Of a stretch of DNA of 27,519 nt, positions 7,268 to 14,921 are shown in pieces. The stretch lies in assembly GCF_051278035.1 (NCBI RefSeq), contig NZ_JBNMNU010000042.1:1-27519 (forward strand), given 5' to 3'. The notes beneath the pieces are model-generated. The model was not told the origin of the DNA. It ran no database searches and was given only the letters and a program-made list of their open reading frames with translations. A program made the translations under genes and the position numbers. Numbering within the stretch: position 1 is the first letter of the stretch; the number at the start of each line of letters is the position of its first letter. Origin of the DNA: Clostridium_AD sp051278035 (GTDB taxonomy: Bacteria > Bacillota > Clostridia > Clostridiales > Clostridiaceae).

Positions 7268-8697
7268 ATTTGCTCTTTTTTCTTAAGAATATTTTCAAGT
7301 TTATTAGAAGCATCTTTATCTGTTTTTCTTAGTGAGTGGGTGTATATATTTAGTGTGGTTGATATTTCTGCATGACCTAGACGTTTTGACACTGTAGCAA
7401 TATCTGCACCTCCTCCTATTAATAGACTTGCACTGGTATGCCTTAATCCGTGAAAACTTAGAGTGCTTAGAAGGTAAGGCTCTTTATCTTCTTTTTTTAT
7501 AGAATCATCATTCAATATATTATCATTATGCTTTTTAATAAATTTTGAAAACCATTTTCCTGGTGTTGTTGGAAATATCGGACCACCTTCACGTGTTGTA
7601 AAAATTCTAGTACATTTTTCATCCCATGAAGTACCCATGTTAACTTTCTCACTGTTTTGCCACAATTTATATTGCCTTAAAACTGTAATAACTGCATCAG
7701 CTAAAGAAATTACACGTTCGCTGCTTATATTCTTAGTATCCTTTGTAAAAATACCTTTACCAGGTAAGTATTGAGAAGCTTGATGGATTTTTAATAATCC
7801 ATTTTCCATGTCTAGGTCTGACCATTCCAAGCCTGTAAGCTCACCCATTCTCATGCCACCAAAAATTGATAAGTAAATCATAGCTTTATATTTAATAGGC
7901 TCATTGTCCATTAATTCTAAAAGGTATAAGGCTTGTATTTCATCAAAATGTTTGGCTTCTTTCTTTTGCATTTTCGGAGGTGCTACACGTGTTGCGGGAT
8001 TACTTATGATAAATTGCCATTGCATTGCAGTATTTAAGATACTTGAAATTACTCTATGATGATAGAGTATTGTCCTTTCAGATAAAGAAGCTGACCTGTC
8101 TACTGTATCAAATAGAATATTGGTTTTTAAGCCGAGTCCTGCACTAATTTTAATTGCTATAGTTGCATCTATATTTCTAAAGAGTTTTAAATTTGTAACA
8201 GTTCTTTGTGTGACATTACATTTTGATGGAATATCATTTAATGTACACCCCTGATTTGTTATAATCTCAGTAAAATTTTTCTTTGGAGTATATTTACTAT
8301 CTTTTCGGATACCATTTTCACGAAGAGTATTATAAAATTCCACCAAATGTGTGGGCTGAAGCTGAATAAGTCTTATATGGCCTAGAGCAGGAATAATTCT
8401 ACTTAATATCTCTTTGTATCGGTATAGTGTTTTAGGTGCTAATGTAGGGATGGCATAGTCTACAAGCCATTTATCAATAAATTCTTCGAAGGTTATTTTT
8501 TCATTATCAACAAACAGACCCTTTTTTATATCATTTTCAAATAAAGCAAATTGTTTTTTAGCTTCTTCTTCTCTCTTTTTTACTGGGATATGAGAAAGAT
8601 CAATAGTTTTTTTCTTGAATTGCTTCTTGCCTTCATTGCTGTATCCTAGTGAAACTGTTAATCTATAGGAATTTTTACCTCGTTTTTCAATTGCCAT
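7252..8697 (-). CDS. int: Tyrosine-type site-specific integrase with an inserted HTH-like domain
   Basis: A 481-aa phage/ICE integrase that would insert and excise the element at the tRNA-Thr. An N-terminal arm-binding domain (about 1-60) is followed by a SAM-like core-binding domain (about 65-235) and the catalytic domain. Catalytic residues visible are R283 in GGMRMGEL, a lysine near 319-322, H416 and R419 in FHGLRH, H442 in RLGH and the nucleophile Y452 in LNIYTH. The core-binding domain is split: between NGIRKD (about 133) and LSERTILYHHR (about 205) lies about 65 extra residues that read like an Xre-type helix-turn-helix (IPSKCNVTQRTVTNLK, then AIKISAGLGLKTNILFD). It ends 150 bp from the tRNA. 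The gene upstream ends 3 bp before its ATG, so both are probably co-transcribed. Confidence 0.95.
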   Translation of the reverse strand: MAIEKRGKNSYRLTVSLGYSNEGKKQFKKKTIDLSHIPVKKREEEAKKQFALFENDIKKGLFVDNEKITFEEFIDKWLVDYAIPTLAPKTLYRYKEILSRIIPALGHIRLIQLQPTHLVEFYNTLRENGIRKDSKYTPKKNFTEIITNQGCTLNDIPSKCNVTQRTVTNLKLFRNIDATIAIKISAGLGLKTNILFDTVDRSASLSERTILYHHRVISSILNTAMQWQFIISNPATRVAPPKMQKKEAKHFDEIQALYLLELMDNEPIKYKAMIYLSIFGGMRMGELTGLEWSDLDMENGLLKIHQASQYLPGKGIFTKDTKNISSERVISLADAVITVLRQYKLWQNSEKVNMGTSWDEKCTRIFTTREGGPIFPTTPGKWFSKFIKKHNDNILNDDSIKKEDKEPYLLSTLSFHGLRHTSASLLIGGGADIATVSKRLGHAEISTTLNIYTHSLRKTDKDASNKLENILKKKEQIKKQR

Positions 8698-8700
8698 TTT

Positions 8701-9615
8701 TTATCCCTCCGTATTTTTCTTAGCATTCTTTTTATTTCTACTAAATAATGTTTTCCTATTACAGTTTTTACAGTGAGTAGTGTTGCCATGTGCAACCCAC
8801 ATGATTTTTCTACAGCCAACACATATTTTAAGATGTTTATCAGTATCTTGGTTTGATTTTGTATTCAAATTTGCGAGTTGGAAATAACACATTGACAGTA
8901 AATTATCAGTATCTAAATATAAATTATTAATTATTAAAGTTGAAACCTTCATGCGAATAGTGTTCATTTTGTTATCTAAAGTACTAGACAGTATATGTCT
9001 ATAACTATTCATGTTAAAATCCTGTAGTTTGCTAAATAACTGCAAAGCATATATTTTTGAGCTGTCCTCATTATCTTCTGATATTGCTTTCCATAAATTA
9101 AACAATAAGTATAAACGTGATACTTCAATATAAAATTCTTTTATGGGGATACGACTATATACAAACTTTCTTGACTCATCAGCATATTCATGAATACTAT
9201 TATTATCACAAAATGGTAAAGAGTATTTTGAACAATAACTTAATATTTCTTCATAATTGAAGGAGTTTTCTAGATTTTTAAAATCAATAGGTTCTTTAAC
9301 TAAATAAATTAGTTCTAATAAAATATTCAGATCATTAGTAGATAAGGAGTGAAAATTAGCACCTTTACCAGTAAAGGCATACGCTCCCATTAAATATAAA
9401 GGTTCTACAAATGGTTCACTTTTATCAGTTCGTCTTCTACCGTGGAGTGCTCGAAGTGTATCTGTTTTATTTTTATCCCCAAATTCAAATTCTGGAAGCT
9501 CACTAATAAGGTATATACCAAAATTAACAAAAGATTTTTTGATTTCAATAAGATTACCTACATCGGTACCTGTTATATCTTGTATTAAACTTATAGCGGT
9601 ATTTTTATCTATAAT
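8701..9615 (-). CDS. Zinc-ribbon protein of unknown function, upstream of int
   Basis: The first ATG in this frame is at 9390 (229 aa), but the open frame continues upstream to 9627 with protein-like sequence (for example DTLRALHGRRRTDKSEPFVE), so the ATG is probably internal. No ATG, GTG or TTG exists there. An ATT at 9615 lies 5 bp after GAGG and would give about 304 aa; a one-base lesion that separated an ATG at about 9626 from this frame is an alternative. The helical, leucine-rich body ends in a zinc-ribbon, CVGC near the end followed by HCKNC, then a basic tail. Such ends occur in phage/ICE regulators and nucleic-acid-binding proteins, but I do not recognise the family. It is co-directional with int and probably expressed from the operator region at 9662-9696. 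Confidence 0.6.
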   Translation of the reverse strand: MIDKNTAISLIQDITGTDVGNLIEIKKSFVNFGIYLISELPEFEFGDKNKTDTLRALHGRRRTDKSEPFVEPLYLMGAYAFTGKGANFHSLSTNDLNILLELIYLVKEPIDFKNLENSFNYEEILSYCSKYSLPFCDNNSIHEYADESRKFVYSRIPIKEFYIEVSRLYLLFNLWKAISEDNEDSSKIYALQLFSKLQDFNMNSYRHILSSTLDNKMNTIRMKVSTLIINNLYLDTDNLLSMCYFQLANLNTKSNQDTDKHLKICVGCRKIMWVAHGNTTHCKNCNRKTLFSRNKKNAKKNTEG

Positions 9616-9661
9616 AAATCCCTCATTTCAAATATATTTTATTTTTTTAAAATCAGACGAG

Positions 9662-9696
9662 TTTACAGACGCATTTATTTTAATTATGTCTGTAAA
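9662..9696. promoter_or_regulatory. Operator between divergent control genes
   Basis: A perfect 9-bp inverted repeat, TTTACAGAC with GTCTGTAAA, separated by 17 bp. A further CAGACG half-site lies at about 9655. A TATAAT at 9702-9707 directly follows the right arm, so a bound protein would cover the rightward promoter of the Cro-like gene. The adjacent Xre protein is the likely ligand (inferred). Confidence 0.6.
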
Positions 9697-9758
9697 TCCA
9701 TTATAATTAAGTTATAGCTAATTAGCAATACCTAAATAACATTCTAAGGAGGTTAATA

Positions 9759-9956
9759 ATGATAATAAAAGATAAGTTAAAAGAGTTGAATTTATCACAA
9801 TCAAAAGCTGCAAGATTAGCAGATATGCCACAGTCCAGCTTCAATCAAATTGTAAATAACAAACTATATCCTTGTCCGGCTTGGAGAAAAAGAATCGCTA
9901 CTGTATTAAGAATATCAGAGAATGAATTATTTTCAGGATATGAGATTAAGAAGTAA
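9759..9956 (+). CDS. Cro/Xre-family HTH regulator
   Basis: A 65-aa protein that is almost entirely one helix-turn-helix domain: LSQSKAARLADMPQSSFNQI forms the HTH, followed by a WRKRIATVLRISENELF helix pair usual for small Xre proteins. The start is an ATG behind a strong AAGGAGG. It is the first gene of the rightward control operon and lies next to the TTTACAGAC inverted repeat, so it probably acts as a Cro-like switch protein controlling itself and the integrase-side operon. The target is inferred from position. Confidence 0.85.
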   Translation: MIIKDKLKELNLSQSKAARLADMPQSSFNQIVNNKLYPCPAWRKRIATVLRISENELFSGYEIKK

Positions 9957-9978
9957 AACTTAAAGGGAGTGGTGACAA

Positions 9979-10209
9979 ATGACAAAATACATGAGTTTAA
10001 AGGGAGCATCAGGCGAAAGTGGAATTACAGAATATTCATTACGACTATTGTGCAAGCAGAAGAAAATTCGGTTTAACTTGGCGGGGCATACAAAGTATAT
10101 TTTACGCATGGACTGGCTGGAGGAGGACTTGGAGCGGTTGGCACTAGAAAATATAAAAGTGCCAGAGAACATTGTTCCCAGAGGCAAGGTAAGACGTATT
10201 GAAGCTTAA
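9979..10209 (+). CDS. Excisionase-like HTH protein
   Basis: A 76-aa basic protein. Residues about 10-50 (GITEYSLRLLCKQKKIRF, then the K/Y-containing turn and RMDWLEEDLERL) follow the pattern of the small winged helix in excisionases and MerR-like HTH_17 proteins: a helix choosing the site, a short hairpin, and a closing acidic helix. It starts 22 bp after the Cro-like gene behind AAAGGGAGTGG. Base composition in its second half is visibly richer in G than its neighbours, hinting at a separate origin. By analogy with ICEs it would steer the integrase toward excision; it could also be a general regulator. Confidence 0.7.
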   Translation: MTKYMSLKGASGESGITEYSLRLLCKQKKIRFNLAGHTKYILRMDWLEEDLERLALENIKVPENIVPRGKVRRIEA

Positions 10210-10283
10210 GTATTTTTGCAATTAAAATATAAATTTTCAGATTAAAACAATTAAAAAGATGGAAAAGGGGAGTGTCAAATAAC

Positions 10284-11045
10284 ATGCTTAATTTAACAAT
10301 CGTTGAAGATCAATTAGTACCCATTTATAAAAATGACGAAGGGCAAAAATTAGTTAATGCAAGAGAATTACATGATTTTTTAGAAATAGGAACTCAATAT
10401 ACAAAATGGTTTGAAAGAATGATCGAATATGGATTTGCTGAAAACAATGACTTTATGGCTATTAGTCAAAAAAGGCTAACAGCTCAAGGAAACGAAACAG
10501 AATACATTGACCATGTTATTAAATTAGATATGGCAAAAGAGATTTCAATGATTCAAAGGAATGAAAAAGGGAAAGAAGCTAGAAAATATTTCATACAGGT
10601 AGAGAATAACTATAAGGAAATTTTAATTAAGCAGTTAACACCAATGGAGCAAATAAAGCTTCAATATCAAACTTTGGAAGAACATGAGCAGAAATTAAAT
10701 GCTATAGATGAAAAGGTTGCACATCTTGAGAATAATATGGTCATAGAATACGGTCAAGAAGTTAGTATTAAAAAAGCAGTAAATAAACATGTTATAAACG
10801 AATGTGGCGGTTCCGAAGCACCTGCATATTTACTTAAGGATTTAAGGGGTAAAATTTATAGAGCCTTATGGAGAGATTATAAGGATCACTTTAACATTAC
10901 GAGCTATCATAATACTCCTAAAAAAGATTTTGAAATGGCTTTAGATATAGTTGCAACATGGAAACCATTTTGGCAAATTTCAAGAGAAATTCAAACAATA
11001 AATGGCCAAGATAGCTCCTTTCTTTCTTCCATATCTACTTTTTAA
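10284..11045 (+). CDS. Phage antirepressor (AntA N-terminus, ORF6C C-terminus)
   Basis: About 253 aa. The N-terminal part carries the AntA/AntB pattern: VNARELHDFLEIGTQYTKWF, then EYGFAENNDF and the IDHVIKLDMAKEISMIQRNEKG helix. A coiled linker (about 118-150) leads to a C-terminal ORF6C-type domain with KKAVNKHVINE and LRGKIYRALWRDYKDHFNI. Such proteins inactivate the phage repressor during induction. The ATG at 10284 is preferred over GTG 10272 because the GGGGAG ribosome site overlaps the GTG. It is third in the control operon after the Cro-like and excisionase-like genes, so it fits the lytic or excision switch. Confidence 0.85.
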   Translation: MLNLTIVEDQLVPIYKNDEGQKLVNARELHDFLEIGTQYTKWFERMIEYGFAENNDFMAISQKRLTAQGNETEYIDHVIKLDMAKEISMIQRNEKGKEARKYFIQVENNYKEILIKQLTPMEQIKLQYQTLEEHEQKLNAIDEKVAHLENNMVIEYGQEVSIKKAVNKHVINECGGSEAPAYLLKDLRGKIYRALWRDYKDHFNITSYHNTPKKDFEMALDIVATWKPFWQISREIQTINGQDSSFLSSISTF

Positions 11046-11067
11046 AGGCAAGGGAGGGCAATAATAG

Positions 11068-11496
11068 ATGGGCAGAAGCAAAGGTGGAAACTACCAAGGA
11101 TTTCAAAGTACTAAGGGTGGAAGCCTAATTCCAATATATAGAGATATGTTTAATAGTAATGTAGGGAAAGAATTAATCAAAGATGCAAAAGCCTTCCAAA
11201 TATATTTTTTGATGATAAGCAAGTATACTGCAAAGTATGCAAATAAAGTTTTAATCTCTAGCAACAAAAATGACATTAGTATGCCTGTATCAGAGTATAA
11301 ACAATACATGACACCTAGGACATTTTACAAATGCATCGATAAGCTAATAAATTTAGGTTTTGTAAAATTAATTAGAAGTGGATTCAGTACACGAGAATGT
11401 AATATATATGGTTTTAATTATATGTGGCAATTATATGGTACAAAAAAATTCAACATTAAGGATGAATGGAAAAGACCTTCAAACCGTGAATTATAA
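11068..11496 (+). CDS. Winged-helix-like protein, possible replication or partition factor
   Basis: A 142-aa basic protein not confidently assigned. A glycine-rich N-terminus precedes a helix-rich centre; MTPRTFYKCIDKLINLGFVK has the form of the recognition helix and wing of a winged-helix domain, followed by tryptophan-containing strands. The ATG at 11068 follows GGGAGG. It is the last gene of the control operon and directly precedes a noncoding block with four copies of a 15-bp repeat. That arrangement resembles small initiator proteins and their iterons, so binding to those repeats is a reasonable guess, not shown by sequence. Confidence 0.6.
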   Translation: MGRSKGGNYQGFQSTKGGSLIPIYRDMFNSNVGKELIKDAKAFQIYFLMISKYTAKYANKVLISSNKNDISMPVSEYKQYMTPRTFYKCIDKLINLGFVKLIRSGFSTRECNIYGFNYMWQLYGTKKFNIKDEWKRPSNREL

Positions 11497-11530
11497 ACAG
11501 TTTATTTTGCATGAAATTATTTCAAGCATG

Positions 11531-11729
11531 TCAAAAAGCATATAGACTATATATCAAAAAGCATATAGTAGACATGGAAATATCAATTTTAGCAGATCCA
11601 CTTGATGTCAAAAGGCATATAGTGAATCTGCTAAAAAAATGTATTAAAACCTTTATATGTAGAGGGTTTTAAAGGCTATCATGAATCGGAATATTCAAAA
11701 ATGTTTACTATGTGCCAAAAAGCATATCC
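11531..11729 (+). repeat. Four-copy iteron-like repeat TCAAAAAGCATATAG
   Basis: Copies are TCAAAAAGCATATAG at 11531-11545 and 11554-11568, TCAAAAGGCATATAG at 11608-11622 and a diverged CCAAAAAGCATATCC at 11715-11729. All face the same way. The first two are 23 bp apart, about two helical turns. The noncoding block 11497-11789 sits between a winged-helix-like gene and the topoisomerase, a layout suggesting a replication origin or a multi-site operator. Confidence 0.75.
11587..11636. repeat. Inverted repeat enclosing the third iteron copy
   Basis: TTTTAGCAGATCCAC pairs with GTGAATCTGCTAAAA over 15 bp with one mismatch; the 20-nt loop contains most of the third repeat copy. A second inverted repeat, TTAAAACC with GGGTTTTAA, lies at 11644-11672. 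Together they could form a cruciform at an origin, or act as transcription barriers. Confidence 0.7.
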
Positions 11730-11789
11730 TTTATATATATACCATGTACCATGTATTTAAAGAATGTGAGATAAAGGAGAAGATACTAA

Positions 11790-14021
11790 ATGGATTTTAT
11801 AAAAGAAGATTGGAAGTTATTCAGGAGTATGGACACATTAACCCAGAAGGCTGGAGTAGGACAAGATTATATACCAGCACTTGTAGCAAAAGAACTAGTA
11901 GATAACGCTTTAGATGTTTCAGAAAATGTAATTATAGATGTGAAAAGTGGGTATTTATCCGTATGGAATGATGGAGATGGAATAGATGAATCAAAGTTGT
12001 GTGAATTATTTTCTATAAATAGACCACTAGTAACTTCAAAACTATTAAGGCTGCCTACCCGTGGAGCCTTAGGTAATGGATTAAGGGTAGTTGTTGGTGC
12101 AGTTATTGCTACAGGTGGTAAATTATTTGTATCTACCAGAGGAATTACATATGAAATTATTGCTCAAGATGATGGAAGCTCCAAGATAAAAAAGGTATCC
12201 CAATATGATGGTACAGGTACAGCGATAGAAATTAAATTAGGGGATAAATTGATTAGTACAAGATGGTCAAGTATTGCAACTAGATTTAATAAAGGTGAAA
12301 ATTACAAAGGTAAGACATCTGCATATTGGTATAATTCAGAAAGCTTTTTCGAGCTATGCCAAGCAGCTCAAGGAACAGTGCATGAATTAGTACAACAATT
12401 TGAAGGATGCACAGGTACAAAAGCGGGAATAATAGCAAAAGAGTTCGGGCGAAATCGTCTATCTAAGGAATTGCCATTTTATGATACTGAATCTTTATTA
12501 GAAATAATTAAAAACAATTCTAAATTCGTAAAACCTAATAGGCTAGGATCTATAGTGCAGATAGAGGAATATAATTTTTATGATAAGCAAGAAAGTTCTT
12601 TTAAAATGCAAACTTCAAAAGGAAAACATGAGGCAGTTATACCATTCACGGTGGAGGTATTAGCTAAGGAAGATTGTAATGGAACATCATGTATTATACT
12701 TGTAAACAAAACTCCAACTATTTCAGAAATTTATGTTAGTGAAAATAGAAAAAAATCTATATATCTATGGGGTGAGGGATTAAGGTTTGAATTAAAACTA
12801 AAATTAAAACTCAGAATAATAGTAAATATAAATACTCCCTATATGCCGATTACAAGTGATGGCAAAAAACCTGATCTTACATATATGAAAGATACAATTG
12901 AGAAAGCTATACAGAAGGCAATAAATAAACATAACAAAGATTTTAAGAAAAATTCATATAAGAAGGATACACAAAAATATATAATTTATGAAAACTTAGA
13001 TGCTGCTGTAAAGAAAGCTAGCGGTGATGGAAATTATAAATTTAGTCAACGACAATTATATTATGTTGTAAGACCTTTTATAGCAGAACACCTAGAGGTA
13101 GAACTAAACTATGAAAACTTCAATAATATTTTAACTAATTATGAAACAGACCATGGAGAAATAGAAGGTTTATATAGAGATAGTCGGGGAAGTTTATACA
13201 CACCACATTCACAAGAAACGATACCTATAGGAACTCTTTCAGTAGAAGCTTATGTAAGGCCCAAGCTAGAATTTAACAAAATATTATATATAGAAAAGGA
13301 AGGTTTCTTTGAAATATTAAAGGACTATAAGTTTTCTGAAAAATTTGATTGTGCATTGTTAACTTCTAAAGGATATGCTAGCAGGGCTGCAAAAGATTTA
13401 ATAGATAAATTAGGTGAAGATGGTGAAGACGAGGATGAAGAAATACAAGTATTATGTGTGCATGATTGTGATAAGGCAGGAACAATGATTTATCAAACAT
13501 TGCAAGAAAAAACAAAAACTAGAGGCAAAAGGAAAGTAAAAATCATAGATTTAGGTCTTAACCCTGAAGAAGTTAAAGAGATGAATTTAGAAGTTGAAAA
13601 GGTTGAAGAAAATAACAAACCTAGTGCAGATTATTTAGATGAGGATTCAAGGAAGTGGTTACAGACAAATAGAGTTGAACTCAATGCTATGACTACACCA
13701 CAGTTTTTAGAATGGCTTGTAGGTAAATTGAGTACATATGGCATAGGTAAAGTTATACCAGGTGAAGATTCTATTTTAGAAGAACTTAAAATTCATATAA
13801 ATGAAGCAGCAAAGGAAAAAATACAAGAAGATATATTGAAAGAAAATAATTATGAAATACTGGTCAAAGAATATATAGAAAAGCTAGAACCTGAAGTAAA
13901 TAAACAAGCAATTACTATTAGATCATATATACAAGGTGAATTAAAAAACGAACCAAATCAATTATGGAAAGAACCTTTAATAAAAAGAGCATTAGAAATT
14001 GTGGAAAACAGTCCACATTAA
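11790..14021 (+). CDS. Single-chain type IIB DNA topoisomerase (Topo VIII-like; fused Top6B and Top6A/Spo11 halves)
   Basis: A 743-aa cytoplasmic protein joining both halves of a topoisomerase VI. The N-terminal GHKL ATPase shows the N-box KELVDNALD (E35, N39), NDGDGI (60-65) and TRGALGNGLR (90-99). A transducer-like region ends in PITSDGKKPDL (353-363), where K359 or K360 would be the switch lysine contacting ATP. The second half has the Spo11/Top6A 5Y-CAP motif FSQRQLYYVV with nucleophile Y424 or Y425, then a Toprim domain with IEKEG (501-505) and HDCDKAG (558-564) for Mg2+. The fused order matches Topo VIII, described from plasmids and integrated elements. It would relax or decatenate element DNA, or cut it as Spo11 does. 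The ATG follows AAAGGAG. It stands alone behind the iteron block, with about 290 bp of apparently empty DNA after it. Confidence 0.88.
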   Translation: MDFIKEDWKLFRSMDTLTQKAGVGQDYIPALVAKELVDNALDVSENVIIDVKSGYLSVWNDGDGIDESKLCELFSINRPLVTSKLLRLPTRGALGNGLRVVVGAVIATGGKLFVSTRGITYEIIAQDDGSSKIKKVSQYDGTGTAIEIKLGDKLISTRWSSIATRFNKGENYKGKTSAYWYNSESFFELCQAAQGTVHELVQQFEGCTGTKAGIIAKEFGRNRLSKELPFYDTESLLEIIKNNSKFVKPNRLGSIVQIEEYNFYDKQESSFKMQTSKGKHEAVIPFTVEVLAKEDCNGTSCIILVNKTPTISEIYVSENRKKSIYLWGEGLRFELKLKLKLRIIVNINTPYMPITSDGKKPDLTYMKDTIEKAIQKAINKHNKDFKKNSYKKDTQKYIIYENLDAAVKKASGDGNYKFSQRQLYYVVRPFIAEHLEVELNYENFNNILTNYETDHGEIEGLYRDSRGSLYTPHSQETIPIGTLSVEAYVRPKLEFNKILYIEKEGFFEILKDYKFSEKFDCALLTSKGYASRAAKDLIDKLGEDGEDEDEEIQVLCVHDCDKAGTMIYQTLQEKTKTRGKRKVKIIDLGLNPEEVKEMNLEVEKVEENNKPSADYLDEDSRKWLQTNRVELNAMTTPQFLEWLVGKLSTYGIGKVIPGEDSILEELKIHINEAAKEKIQEDILKENNYEILVKEYIEKLEPEVNKQAITIRSYIQGELKNEPNQLWKEPLIKRALEIVENSPH

Positions 14022-14313
14022 AATTTGTTGATATTACTTTTTTTAGCTTGCTAAATATTAAGCGAGTAAAGCAAATTATTAATATAAGGCATTAGTGTAT
14101 AAGTAAAATAATTTATTTGTTAACTCAATATCCTACTACAGTGTAATACAGTAAAAAAATATGCATAAGTTCACAGTGCATCTTATTGTTGTCTAGAATG
14201 AAATTAAATATTATCAGTTAGATACTATGGTTATTGTAGAGAAGTAGCTTAGAATTGATATTACGTGGTATAGGGTTTATAATAGAGGTAGAAGTTATAA
14301 GGGGGTAGTGCTA

Positions 14314-14787
14314 ATGTGCAAAAGTAGATGGGAGGAAGTTAAAGGTAAATTAGTAGTAATAGAAGCATGGTGTAGAGATGGACTTATAGAAGAACAAATA
14401 GCTAAAAACTTGGGTATAGGGGTATCTACTTTATCAAAATATAAGGTGGAGCACATAGAGTTAGTGGAAGCCTTAAAAAAGGGTAAGGAAGTTGTGGACA
14501 TAGAAGTAGAAAATGCTTTAAAGAGAAGAGCTACAGGCTACTCATATATAGAGTATAAGACCACTACTAATGCAGCGGGGATAAGGACTACTACAGAAAT
14601 AACTAAAGAAGTTGCTGCGGATACTACGGCGCAAATCTTCTGGTTAAAAAATAGGAAACCTAAAGAATGGCGTGATCGCAAAGATATAGATAGCAATATT
14701 AATGTTAAAGGTGAAACTTCTAATAGAATTGATTTTTCTAGATTCTCTGCTGAAGAACTCAAAGAAATGCTGAACATAAAAGATTAA
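14314..14787 (+). CDS. Phage terminase small subunit-like protein
   Basis: A 157-aa DNA-binding protein. An N-terminal helix-turn-helix (LIEEQIAKNLGIGVSTLSKY) is followed by ALKKGKEVVDIEVENALKRR and the conserved run DTTAQIFWLKNRKPKEW, all usual for small terminases of Firmicutes phages, which recognise packaging sites. ATG 14314 is chosen over GTG 14308 because the AAGGGGG ribosome site is only 2 bp from the latter. No large terminase, portal or capsid gene is nearby, so it is an isolated phage remnant or a protein reused as a regulator. The preceding gap 14022-14313 holds no gene I can see. A strong terminator follows. Confidence 0.8.
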   Translation: MCKSRWEEVKGKLVVIEAWCRDGLIEEQIAKNLGIGVSTLSKYKVEHIELVEALKKGKEVVDIEVENALKRRATGYSYIEYKTTTNAAGIRTTTEITKEVAADTTAQIFWLKNRKPKEWRDRKDIDSNINVKGETSNRIDFSRFSAEELKEMLNIKD

Positions 14788-14812
14788 ATAAGATGTTGAA
14801 GTTTTAAATTAC

Positions 14813-14849
14813 TTAGTACCGCATTATTCAAATAGTGTGGTACTTTTTA
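14813..14849 (+). terminator. Terminator after the small-terminase-like gene
   Basis: AGTACCGCATTAT pairs with ATAGTGTGGTACT (mostly Watson-Crick with G-T wobbles) around a short loop, followed by TTTTTATT. Confidence 0.85.
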
Positions 14850-14921
14850 TTATTTTAAAAGGGATGAAGCATTAAAGTGTTTGCATATAATATGTTATAA
14901 GAATTAAATAGGGGTTTGAAA

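Noticed and set aside
10073..10285. 70-codon minus-strand ORF
   Set aside because: It is antisense to the excisionase-like gene and has no protein-like features.
11531..11729. CRISPR array
   Set aside because: The repeat is only 15 bp, has four copies with uneven spacing and no cas genes; it fits iterons or operators better.
11681..11905. 74-codon plus-strand ORF before the topoisomerase
   Set aside because: It overlaps the topoisomerase start in another frame, runs through an iteron copy, and lacks a ribosome site.
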